A DNA stretch of 64,000 nt, taken from contig JAWDGP010005116.1 of assembly GCA_033675545.1 (NCBI GenBank), positions 1 to 64,000 of the forward strand, given 5' to 3'. Shown here in pieces: positions 54,901 through 64,000 of the stretch. Positions within the stretch are counted from its first letter, which is position 1. Each line of letters begins with the position of its first letter. The position numbers and the translations under genes were made by a program. The notes under the pieces were generated by a model, which did no database searches, was not told the origin of the DNA, and saw nothing but the letters and a program-made list of their open reading frames with translations. The stretch is from Elysia crispata (taxonomy: Eukaryota; Mollusca; Gastropoda; Plakobranchidae).

Positions 54901-57900
54901 TTTCTCAATATTCTTATTTAATTGATGCTAACTTTAAATGTCATATTAAAGTCCTATTTTCAGGGGAAAGTAAAGTCAAATTTTAAGAGACATAAAAATT
55001 CACTACAGTTTAAATCACTCAAAAGTTTTGTTAAAATTCTTAAATTTTACTTCAGCAAATTGTTTTGGTTTGAATCTTTGAATATTTCACTATTAATAAA
55101 AACCTATCCACTATAAAGCTCACGCTGATTATTTAATTTCATATTATGGAACTAAGTGTATTAACATAACAATGTTTAAAAGGAGACTTGCAGGTGTGGG
55201 ATCCATTTTCATGCCACCCGATAAGACTCTGCCCAGTTGTCCAAAGCTGTTTGATCCCCAGCTTATTATAGAACCAGTGCCTGTGGATAAATGCAGGAAT
55301 ATAAAATAATTATATATATATATAAATATAATTATATATTATATACATACTCACATGTACTGAATAAACAACATGAGGTTTATACGAACATGTACTGCAA
55401 TAAAAATGATCCTGAAGTTCCAAAAGAACTGCATTTGTAGTTTAAAAAGACCATGTGAGTTCATTTATAGAAAGCTGGCTACTATGGACAAGATGGCCAC
55501 TAAAACTCCATCTTGGTTGTAGTTGTAAGTACTGTCCTGTCATAAAATGGAAATTAGCAACAAGGGTTTGCTGACGCTGTGGCTGGCAGTCTGGTGATCC
55601 ATGGTGGCAACTGTTATGGTTAATTTGATAAGCTTTCCAGCAGGTTAAACCAAAAAAGATCTTTAATTTCATTGCACATGATCATAGCATGTTGACAAGG
55701 TTACATCTAAACTGACTGATATAAACAGAAGGTTGGTCATTTTGGAAAGAAAAACAAAACAAAAAAAAAACGCAATTGGTCATGGTGACATTGAACAGGA
55801 ACAATAATGGGGAGGTTAATTACGTAGTAAAAGCATAAGGGTGTCAAAGGAAAGTTATTTTAGGAGACTGTTATATATAGAGGTGACTAGTGAAGCAAGC
55901 TTGAATATAAAATTATTTAGAGTTAATGTAAGATTTTCATTTGCCACAAACATATGTAGAACTGTAGTGCTATCTTTTTTATTTATTTTTTGTGTGCAAA
56001 ATATTAAATATACTTTTCAGTATACATTTATTCCTCTCCTCTTCTATATTTCGCACAGCACACCAGCTTTTCTGGCCACATTTTTCCTATTTTCTCTACT
56101 TTTAGGTACTAAACAGGAGATTCTAAAAAATTGTTAAAAGAAACCTGCAGAGTGCAGGATGTTTTTCCATCTATGTTATATTTGTTAATCCAAACAGACA
56201 GAAAAGCCTGCAATTAACCTATCAAAATAACCTGTCAGAGCGAGAACAAAATTCCAGCCTGCTGCAACCTGAGTGACTGTTATTGTATCTGAGAGCAGGC
56301 AAGGGGAGAAGAAAAGAGTGTCCTTATAGTGATTGCCATCTTCACATTTCTGGGGCTCCTGACCCAACTGGCCACAGTCATTTTTCCCGCTGGTAAGCAC
56401 ACGTCCAGAGTCTGGAAGAAGATGATGGTGAAATCCATGTAGAACTGGCATAAGATGGGGTTCTATGAAATGTTCTAAAACTATTCCAGTTACAGTTTGA
56501 TAATGGTGCAAAAATGCTCTCAATATTCAATGAAAAAATAAATTGTATAGCATGAGAGTTTATTGAGCCAATGACACTGTACAATGCCATTGTAAATCTA
56601 CATGTCATATAAATAAATATTAGGTTCACATGTTCTTTGTACCGATGTATAAGAGTTAAAAGTCTAGTTTACTTGTACATAATACAGCTTCCTTATATAG
56701 AAGAATTCTTTTCACTACAATTTATACAAGAGTGCAATGCAAAAAAAAAAAAGCCTAAATATTAGAGTGCAACTTGCGTAGTTAATAACCAATCAATTTG
56801 AAGTAAACGCATAATTATTAATTTGCGTATCACCTGTCAACATAACAGAAAAAGCTCCACCTCCTGTCAAGAGCCCTGGCCAAACAGTGTGAGCAGATTC
56901 CGACATTGTATCAGACATTTTCAGGACAGTTGGTGCCAATAGATCCTCCGGGTGACCACAGCCCAACTGTCCACAGTTGTTGGCACCCTGAACAATTAAG
57001 TGATTCTGTTATAGTGCATTTGTAAACAACTGAATCATTATACATATGGAATCTCTCACAATGTTTCAGTTACCAAATTCCTACAATATTTCATTTATAT
57101 TTATTATCAAATAGTCCAAATAGGGACACATGATTTTTCATCACTTGGTATCTTACCACCGTCAAGTCTCTTCACCATATTACATTTTGGTGGTTAGTGT
57201 GGTGTGATTTCTTAAATTTGGTTCAGTCAAAAAGTGTTTAATGTCTGCTTAAAAAAAACTGCAACTTGTACCATGTTGCATGTGCAACCATGAGTTACTG
57301 TACCTGTACTTCATGTATCCCTATGATAAAACTTAAAGAGAATTAAGAAATTCAAAATGTGTTAAATTCATACACATCTACATGGTAGTCCTAGAATTCT
57401 AAGGTACGTGTTGATCCCAAGAGATTATCATCGGATTGATACAATTTGAAGTGACCCTTGCATTTATAACACCTTAATTGTGTCTTTACAAGTCGAAAAA
57501 CCAGACACTCATAATACTGATAATAAATAGATATCATTGCAAATGATTACAATGTAAAAAGTTGGTGAGCAAAGGATGGGCAATGGAAAGGACAAATATT
57601 GAAATATTCAATGATTTTCAACCTCTGCCTGTCTCGCATGGCAAACTTCTAATAGGTATAGCAAAATAAACACATTGCGTGTGTTATATATATATGCATA
57701 CTATATGTACCAAAATGTCTCAGTCTTTATGAAAAGTCTAAGATCCAACCACTGTAGCTTGTAATGGATAAAATGTAAATGAAATTGGGAGGAGGAAAGA
57801 GTTTAAATATTGCCCACTGAAACTAGTAAAAAATGATTTTAGAGTCCAAATTCATCAACCTGTTGAAGAGAAGAAGAAGAAGAAGAAGAAGAAGAAGAAG

Positions 57901-58069
57901 AAGAAGAAGAAGAAGAAGAAGAAGAAGAAGAAGAAGAAGAAGAAGAAGAAGAAGAAGAAGGTGTGACATCAAGAGAATGACAGTTTTTTTTTTCTTTGAT
58001 CACTCTGCTTCTGATCAATATAACCACACATGTTTTGGCAGAGAGAAAGAGATAGATAGATAGATAGAT

Positions 58070-58120
<51 letters not shown>

Positions 58121-59765
58121 GGGAGAAGAGGACACAAAAAAGGCAGCAGTAATATTCGAGATATAATATGCATGTTAAGTATGATTATGAAGTATGTGTG
58201 TAGAAGAGTACCTGAAATGTAAATACTCATCTCCAGAGAACTCTATAATCAAAGGCCAGGGCTATTTTCCATTCTAATACACCTCTGGTCATATTGACCT
58301 CAAGGACGTCCTCAGTTTTCTCAAAATTTCCTTTTTTTTTATTTTTTTTTTAAATCTAACAATAATCCCCCCCCCTCCCCCACCCCCCCTTTTTTTCCCT
58401 GTCACGAAGGGAAAAAAAATTCGGGAATTTACTTAATTCTCCGCGCTAAAAACCTCCGTCACTATGATTGAACTCAAGGTAATCTGAATTTTCTTGCTCT
58501 CGGTGTTCTCCACTCGAAAAACGCGTCTAGCACTCAGTATCACTTAATCAGTTAATGGCGGAGTTCAGGGCAGGTAGGCCTAAATTCTTCCCCACTGAGG
58601 CACCTACCCATCAGCGCTTCTGCATACATGTGTTTAACTTTAATTAAAGCAGGCCTGCTAAAGATAAAATTACAACAAACTTAGTTACAAAGATCATTTT
58701 GCCTTTCTTTTCTTTTCTTTTCTTCTCTTTTTTTTTTTTTTTAAGAACGAAGATGTTGATAGCACATACATGAATATTGTAGCTTATCTCCCCGCACCGC
58801 CACAAAAAAAAAAAACAAAAAAAAAAAAACGTAGGCCCCCTTGCTTTGGAGAAAAAAAATGAGGATAGGTAAGAGAATGTGAAAGCCCACTGTACCGGGC
58901 GGTACACGACATTGAGGAAAGCCTTAAAAATAAAAGCCTAAACCCACGGAACTGATTTCCTAAACAGAATTAAATACATAGCCTAACCTTATACTTGTCA
59001 CAATGTGTAAACACGATGCATGTACATGTACATGTATATCAGAGCCATGCAATACCATGGCCCTGAGTTGAGCGGGGACAAACTCTTGAACAAAGACTAA
59101 CACGTCTAAATATGTATTCCTCAGAAGGAAACCTATCGATTGATGTAGCCCGCTAGGCCCACCGTCGAGCGGGAGGGCTTGCTGGTCTCTCACACTGAAT
59201 AAAGATCATCTCTAGTTTGTGGTAGCCTTTGAGACAGTGTCTGAGGATCGATTTCTCACCCGACAGCGCGCTCATGCGCTTTTCTTTTTTTAAGTCGTCC
59301 TCTCATGAGCCTCCGCAACTCGTAGAGGCTTTTACTGCTTTTCTTACTTTAACATACATGTAGGCCTATACTGTGGCCAATACTAGTTACTACCGATAAC
59401 ATTATGCGAGCAACTTACAATATTAATAAACAAAAAAATGTACTTTTTTTCATTTAGACCTTTTTAACACATTACTAATACTGTTTCCCTCTTCCCTTTT
59501 AACATCAATAAACTCTGTACCAAGAGCAGGGAGGGAAGGTTGTATTTCGTACTAGAACTACTACAGGTGACGGTCCAATTACATCGCGAGCCTGTCACGG
59601 TAGGCTTGTATATCAAGCATGCCATTGACTCTCATCTCACCAGGCCCAGTAACGGGCGTGTGTAAAAAAAAATCTGCGGCTTCAGAGACCGCAGAGGCAG
59701 GCCATTTCGGACTAGCTCACCCATGCCCACACAGCCCACACTGCTCTCTCATCGATCGTCGTCAT
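48887..59765 (-). CDS. SERGEF: RCC1-repeat protein, secretion-regulating guanine nucleotide exchange factor-like
   Basis: Member of the RCC1 superfamily; the human protein (458 aa) is named for proposed exchange-factor activity and an interaction with the exocyst subunit Sec5. Minus-strand exons in order: 59763-59765 back to 59721, then 56834-56987, 56232-56411, 55192-55280, 54604-54685, 53142-53243, 52481-52549, 51965-52156, 50863-51015, 48887-49056. This gives 1,236 nt, 411 aa. The start MTTIDERAVWAVWAW has an in-frame TAA just upstream. Seven blades begin near W15 (WGANNCGQLG), S74 (SGKNDCGQLG), W134 (WGSNSFGQLG), W191 (WGSGRKGQLG), W248 (WGCNKFGQCG), W312 (WGRADLGQLG) and W363 (WGWNEHGICG). 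WGRADLGQLG and YSWGWNEHG are the strongest SERGEF-like matches. Introns 4 and 8 use GC donors (CCT|GCAAGT, ACAG|GCAAGA), forced by phase. The C-terminus is shorter than in human and ends at GAGHCFCWTMRPA. Confidence 0.92.
49190..49500 (+). pseudogene. Possible decayed LINE reverse-transcriptase C-terminal piece
   Basis: SGCQTWSLKRELLKK resembles the YG.ETWTL motif after the reverse transcriptase domain in non-LTR elements. Further along, IKWKRAGRKDLEDG and KGKTWTETINT loosely match the KLKWAGH and RWRDEI steps. Stops interrupt the frame. Weak on its own, helped by the clearer fragment at 50060. Confidence 0.3.
50060..50415 (+). mobile_element. 3' end of a degenerate non-LTR retrotransposon (LINE)
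   Basis: SLINRLQKEQAIYFGHGMRREKLEYL is split here as INRLQKEQAIYFGHGMRR and KLEYLATTGMI; it matches the RRQL.FFGHVMRREGLE..V.TG.I tail of LINE ORF2. KMLDGLTKSLNV, RGTDAL, AMRD and GAWKMMF follow in register with stops between, like the usual RDRDAW..M end. It finishes in an ATTGATTGATTGATT tail, typical of LINE 3' ends. The copy is 5' truncated, inactive and antisense to SERGEF. Confidence 0.6.
51160..51520. repeat. Two facing tRNA-derived SINE-like heads
   Basis: In SERGEF intron 8. On the plus strand, CAGCTGAGATGATAGAGCATCTGGC at 51168-51192 (given here as CTGAGATGATAGAGCAT) is tRNA-like. On the minus strand, ACTCAGTCGATGGAGCATTG (plus ~51481-51500) followed by GGTTTTATC is a clearer A-box and B-box pair. 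They point toward each other, so this could be two insertions. Confidence 0.4.
53310..53460. repeat. Degenerate GATA/TAGA tract
   Basis: In SERGEF intron 5. Imperfect TAGATA, GATAAATA and TAGATTA units run across about 150 bases, a decayed tetranucleotide repeat. Confidence 0.6.
54345..54617. repeat. Tandem array, period ~34, overlapping the SERGEF exon 5 splice donor
   Basis: Eight imperfect units start near 54345, 54379, 54413, 54447, 54481, 54514, 54548 and 54580, each like GGACATGATT..AGTCTGACCTGAACTAGCCA. The last unit, with GAGACCTGAAATAGCCA, lies across the exon 5 boundary at 54604, so the repeat unit contains the exon end and its donor. Confidence 0.85.
57869..57961. repeat. (GAA)n trinucleotide tract, ~30 units
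   Basis: Uninterrupted GAA on the plus strand, TTC on the SERGEF transcript strand. Translation yields only poly-Arg, poly-Lys/Glu or poly-Ser, so no gene is implied. Confidence 0.97.
58051..58119. repeat. (GATA)n then (GA)n microsatellite
   Basis: About five GATA units to 58070, then about 22 GA units. Confidence 0.95.
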
Positions 59766-59900
59766 TTGTTACAAGCCGCGCTGGGGACGAGTCTAGCCGA
59801 CTAGAGCTGCCTGCGTCATGCGCGCTTTATTGACATGTCAGCAGCTCGCTGTGTTGAGCGAAGGCGTCGGCTGTTCCATCAATGCGCCTGGTCGAAAAGA
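59500..59900. promoter_or_regulatory. Likely SERGEF promoter and 5' UTR
   Basis: Sequence around and upstream of the SERGEF start is noticeably richer in CpG (GCGAGCC, GGGACGAG, GCGCGC, AAGGCGTCGG) than the AT-rich flanks. A TATA box was not identified. It could also serve the divergent gene on the right. Confidence 0.4.
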
Positions 59901-62900
59901 TAAATGTTAACCTGGTCAAATACTACTATCGATGACTTTGAAAAGTAAAACTGGTCTCACATCTATCTGACATTTTCATTGTTTTACTATGGTTAATAAA
60001 AGTCCCAAATGATTTTTTTCAAACTAAAGAAACTACACCACTTCGACAACATACAACAAGCAACATCCATTCGTGGAAGAGAGCCAATAGAGACTCTGCA
60101 TTTAGCACCACTCTCTTTGGTGTAAGCTTTCGCAGTTCAATGCACTGGAGTGAATCTCTTGAGGAGCCACCAACACACAGCCAATCACTTACAACGCTAT
60201 GATTTTTGACAAGGTATGATTACTCAAGTTATAGTTTTACCTTATATAATCCCTATGGCGTATTTATGATGCTACAGAATAGGTTTACCTTTCCTATTTG
60301 CTGCTGAACGAATGAAAACACATTACCACTCTCAGCATTTCCCACGACCTCACTTCGGCCTACCATCACTGTTGTTGAAGCGTTGCTTCTTTGTTCTCTG
60401 GTTGGTCGAAACATGCGGATTAATTTATGCAGATTTAGGTAGCAATGGCCGAGGGATGCTTGGACTGTGAAGGCTAAGATTGAAAGCACCTCCCTGATGG
60501 TCCAAGGCCTTTTGATTGTTCTAGGCAACCAGTAAGATTTTGATTGCTACTTATTTAGTCCCACGTGTAAGTACTTGAGTTTTATCGTAGCAACAACCAT
60601 CGAAGTAGTGAAAAAAGATTACATTCTATTTCTAGCCAAAAAAAATCTGCCCTCGCTTAACTTAACATTTATAAGATAAGTCAAGTTAGCATACGAGAGC
60701 GCCGTCTGCGACTTCAAACGGCAGCCTTGAATTGAGATTATCAAGAAATTTTGAAAACTGAACTTGTTTAGAGTTCCCCATATAAATTCAAAATAACAAT
60801 GCACGTACTAATTATTATTTATCGAGACAAGTCTAATAGGAGAGATGCAGATGTTAGACCTAGATCTCTCAATATAATTATTTAGGACCAGATTCTATCT
60901 AACCTTTATTAAATTATACCGTGATGCAAATAGATCTACTAAATCAATCTTCAAAGATACGTAAATGAAATGAATGTATCAAAGTAAATGAACATTTTTA
61001 ATGGAGCAGGCACTGGGCATGAAGAAGGCAACTGAAAGACTCCGAACGAAGAGAAGCTTGATCATAAATAAACGATTAAAAAAAGAAAAAAAATACATGT
61101 AGGTCCCAAACAGAAAAAAAATAGAGACAATGGAAATATGATTTCTTGGAGTAGGCCTATCCCTTAGGCGAGGTCTACCAAAGTACAACTACGCCACTGA
61201 AATAAACAAAAATGAGCATTATTTGAACTTTAAGTCTAGTTTATGATTAACCATTCAAGTATTTGGCATAGTTAGGACAGAATTAGATCTAGATCTAGAT
61301 CTAGTTAGCTGATGACTCCTGCCCCCCCCCCCCCCCCAAAAAAAAAAAAAAAAAAAGTTGTTTCTGACTATATTGAGGCCCTCTAATTATTCTTCACAAA
61401 CTATTCTAAAAACTTAAAGGTTAGGCCTATTTAATCTGTATTTAAGAAAGCCTTAAAAGGGATTTCTGATTATATACAATCCACTGAATCTTTGAGTGGA
61501 AAATGTGCATTATGATTTTAATCAATTGCCCCTCCACCTACTACAACTAGCATCTAAAGAAAATTTTTTTCTTTTTGTTTCTTTTAATTAAATTTTTACT
61601 TGAAATCACTATGCTCAAGATTTGTTTTAATCTGCTTTGGGCTTAGATCTAGTACAACACAAGAAACAAAGACAAAGTTGAGAAGAGGAATACAGAAAAT
61701 TCTAATCTATTAGTGCCAACTTTCTTTTGGTTACTTACAGTCGAGCATATAGTATTCATCGAATGCTTGGTGTGTATTTGAGAAAGACGTACCTTAACTT
61801 TTAAGGGCAATGTGCATAGACTTACATTTACAGCCTTTTTACTTTAAAATTTAGTTCTATGAACATGACTTGTGTTAAAACAATTTTTTAAAAAATTAAG
61901 AATTCTCTATCTTGCTGTTTTTGTTGTGATGCCATGGCATCTAATAATAATACTAACATTCTCAGAATATCTTTTCTCCCTGGGGTTCCTTTACAAAACA
62001 AGTAATACAAATTCCCTTAAAATGTTCCATTACTTGACTTTTGTTAGTTTTATTTTTCCTAAGCTTTCCACAAAATTTTATGTCAAGACGTGGAGCTTCT
62101 GTCAAGCCAAATGTAGATTTGGTTAGATGGGATCTGAACCAAACGCCACACACTTGTAGGCTAGTTAGAGATCAAACTTACACCTACATGTCATTCCAAG
62201 GCGCCACCCTGTGAGCCATTTGATGTTGCAGCCGCTTCGTGATGTGACAATTTTTCTTTTATTTGCTACATCATCATGACGAATAGGGATGCATCCAGAT
62301 TTTGCTGTCATCAGCACTCTTGTATTATATGGGTAAAGTGGGCAAAATATTGTATGCAATCAGTCTCTTTCAAGTCTAAGCAACAAGCAGGTTTAAGAGA
62401 CGACAACAATTGTATTAGTAGTAATGGGCAAGAGTTGTAAGTGTGTCTGACTGGACAAAAGGGGGGGTGGGGGTAGTTGGATGAGATGAAAAGAAGAAAG
62501 TTGCTTTCGCTTGCGGAGGATGCTAAGGATAAGTGTGAAGAATGCTTATAACAAACTCATCATTTCTTTAACACTTACATTCCAGTCAGGTTATTACAAA
62601 GTCAGTGATAAAAAAGAAAAAAAGAATCATCAGGACAAAAAGAGAATGAGAAGGAAAAAATTGCTAAATATCTTTTATAACGTTTTACAAAGACCCTGAA
62701 CATAGGGTGTCTACCCTCCCCATATCATCAAGTGAGTCAGTTATGCATATCTACGATTCAAATAATGCACTGAAATGCATCATGTTCTATAATAAAAAAA
62801 AAAACAACAGACCTGTTACATTGTTAGATCACCAGCACTTGCCAGTTTTCCTGCAACCTTTTCCCAGCTTGGGTAATTAAAAACTTTTTAATCACTTGTA

Positions 62901-63505
62901 CTTTGTTAAACTGAGTTAAACGTGACCTAGGAATATTTTTTGTTAACCTGCCATAAACACTTATCAATAGGCCTACATTGCAGGATGTTAAATCTAAATC
63001 GTAAAATTTTTTCCGCCATCCTATCATAGACTAAACTTCAAATGGTGCAAAAAACATGTCTGAAAAAAGTATTCTGTTAGAAAATGATGTTAGATCTAGT
63101 CATTAGTGAGTGGTTCCTCCTCTGACCCTCTGATCCCCCTCACCCTTCAGTTATCACTAGTTGCTTCATATTCTTGTCTTTAAAGTAGATGAGCTGAGCT
63201 TGCACACACATGGGAAATGTTTGTCTCTCATAGCATAAGACTGCCTTCTCTTTGCCAGGAACTGTTCTTTTTAGTGAAAAAAATGATGACTTTGACTTAA
63301 CTGTGCAGATCTTTTTGTCAGACTTTTGGATCTGTTTCTTTTATATTTTTTTTTACAAATTAAGAGGCAATTTTTGTATTCAGAAAACTTAATCATGGTC
63401 AAATAATAAAAAAAAATGGAATTTTCAATTGAATTATTTATTATTTTTATACTCAACTCTGTTATTTTATGTAATTATGATTTATTTATTATGCTTTCAT
63501 TTCAG
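59901..63505. other. Spacer between divergent SERGEF and the Gln-rich gene
   Basis: No gene recognised. A perfect GTAAGT donor follows CCCACGT at 60566, compatible with a non-coding plus-strand first exon. CTAGATCTAG stacks occur at ~61285-61303, a poly-C/poly-A junction at 61322-61356, and a tRNA-like repeat at ~62090-62230. Confidence 0.45.
62090..62230 (-). repeat. Possible tRNA-derived repeat
   Basis: On the minus strand, TGGCTCACAGGGTGGCGCCT resembles an A box. GTTTGATCTCT and, further on, GGTTCAGATCCC resemble B boxes. No intact tRNA fold. Confidence 0.35.
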
Positions 63506-63764
63506 CTGTATCTGCAAAATACACTCTTACATGTTGAGATATTTGATAAAGATTAAATCTTTGAGAACCCCTGACAGCCCTTGTTAGACAGGGGAAGATA
63601 CATTTGTACACCTGATCTGCGTTATGGATCAAGCATCTCTAATGACTTTTGATCCAAACAGTCAAAGTATGGGGCAGTATGTACAAGCTCAAAGTGCTCT
63701 TCAGAACCTGGGGATTCCTCTTCAGCAGTTGCAAGGTCAAGGGCAATTGCAGCTCCAAGGACAG
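63506..63764 (+). CDS. First coding exon of a glutamine-rich protein (3' partial)
   Basis: An exon appears to begin after TTCATTTCAG at 63505, with 5' UTR to 63623. Coding starts at ATG 63624 and runs 47 codons to 63764, where CAG is followed by a GTGGGT donor in phase 0. An in-frame TAG lies upstream, so this ATG is the first. The peptide begins MDQASLMTFDPNSQSMGQYV and ends in a Gln/Leu-rich stretch (LQQLQGQGQLQLQGQ). Such a start is common in transcription activators (NF-YA, Sp or POU type), but nothing here is diagnostic. The rest lies beyond the window. Confidence 0.55.
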
Positions 63765-64000
63765 GTGGGTTATTATTAATTTTTGGGATTTTTCCTTTTA
63801 ACTTAAAGGCTGTTTCAATTGCCAATCCAACAAAATGTTTTATACTTTGTTAACCATCTCTTTTTAAGTGGCTAAAATTGGAGAGCTCATAAAAGGTCTC
63901 ATACATTCTAAATTGTATCCCTTCCCACAGAATGTTGCTATTTTCATGACTTCCTTGTTCCTATGCTTCTTTACATCTTTGCCTCTGTGCTATTCATTTT

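Larger units (their letters stand above)
56988..59720 (-). other. SERGEF: SERGEF intron 1, 2.7 kb
   Basis: Between the GTGAGC donor and a TTGTTCAG acceptor. It holds the (GAA)n tract, a GATA/GA tract, poly-C/poly-T runs near 58370, and CpG-richer sequence from about 58430 to the gene start. Confidence 0.7.

Noticed and set aside
57833-58135. Poly-Arg and poly-Ser open frames on both strands
   Set aside because: They are caused by the (GAA)n and GA repeats.
60253-60528. 91-residue minus-strand frame ending near a GTAAAC donor
   Set aside because: No family resemblance. The SERGEF start at 59763-59765 joins exon 2 perfectly, so this frame is not needed as a first exon.
63624-63764. Naming the right-hand gene NFYA or another specific transcription factor
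   Set aside because: A 47-residue Gln-rich start is not diagnostic; the DNA-binding domain would be beyond the window.

Overview
The window is eukaryotic nuclear DNA. It is AT-rich, its genes are split into many short exons with GT-AG introns (plus two GC-AG introns), and it carries long microsatellites, tRNA-derived SINE-like heads and decayed transposon pieces. Gene content is metazoan. The intron and repeat style (frequent CTAGATCTAG stacks, CT/GA microsatellites) would fit a mollusc, perhaps a gastropod, but that placement is inference.

Layout, left to right. (1) 1-22.5 kb, + strand: the C-terminal part of condensin-2 subunit D3 (NCAPD3), 23 exons encoding 837 residues; its 5' part lies upstream of the window. 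(2) 22.5-32.2 kb: the NCAPD3 3' UTR, then an intergenic stretch with no gene that I recognise. It holds CT/TATC microsatellites, a large near-perfect foldback hairpin and a short GC-rich, CpG-rich island. (3) 32.3-42.5 kb, + strand: the complete coding region of nucleoporin NUP50 (7 coding exons, 509 aa). Its third-from-last intron has a possible piggyBac-like remnant nearby. (4) 42.5-48.9 kb: the gap between convergent genes, with a SINE-like head and the second copy of a dispersed repeat also found at 1.85-2.5 kb. (5) 48.9-59.8 kb, - strand: the complete coding region of an RCC1-repeat protein, best matched to SERGEF (10 exons, 411 aa, seven RCC1-like blades). It has two GC-AG introns, a (GAA)n tract in intron 1, and two tandem arrays that each run into a coding exon edge. 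(6) 59.8-63.6 kb: the spacer between divergent genes, CpG-richer near the SERGEF start. (7) 63.6 kb to the end, + strand: the first coding exon of a glutamine-rich protein that runs off the window.

NCAPD3 (mitotic chromosome condensation), NUP50 (importin recycling at the nuclear pore) and SERGEF (RCC1-like protein) are all housekeeping genes. They do not form an operon or pathway, and their human orthologs sit at separate loci. I found no defence system, CRISPR array or clearly new molecular system. The most unusual structures are the tandem arrays that overlap SERGEF exon boundaries, the two GC-AG introns in that gene, and the ~330 bp foldback element.

Exon coordinates were set by hand from splice consensus, reading-frame phase and protein family resemblance. 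All three spliced frames close without internal stops.
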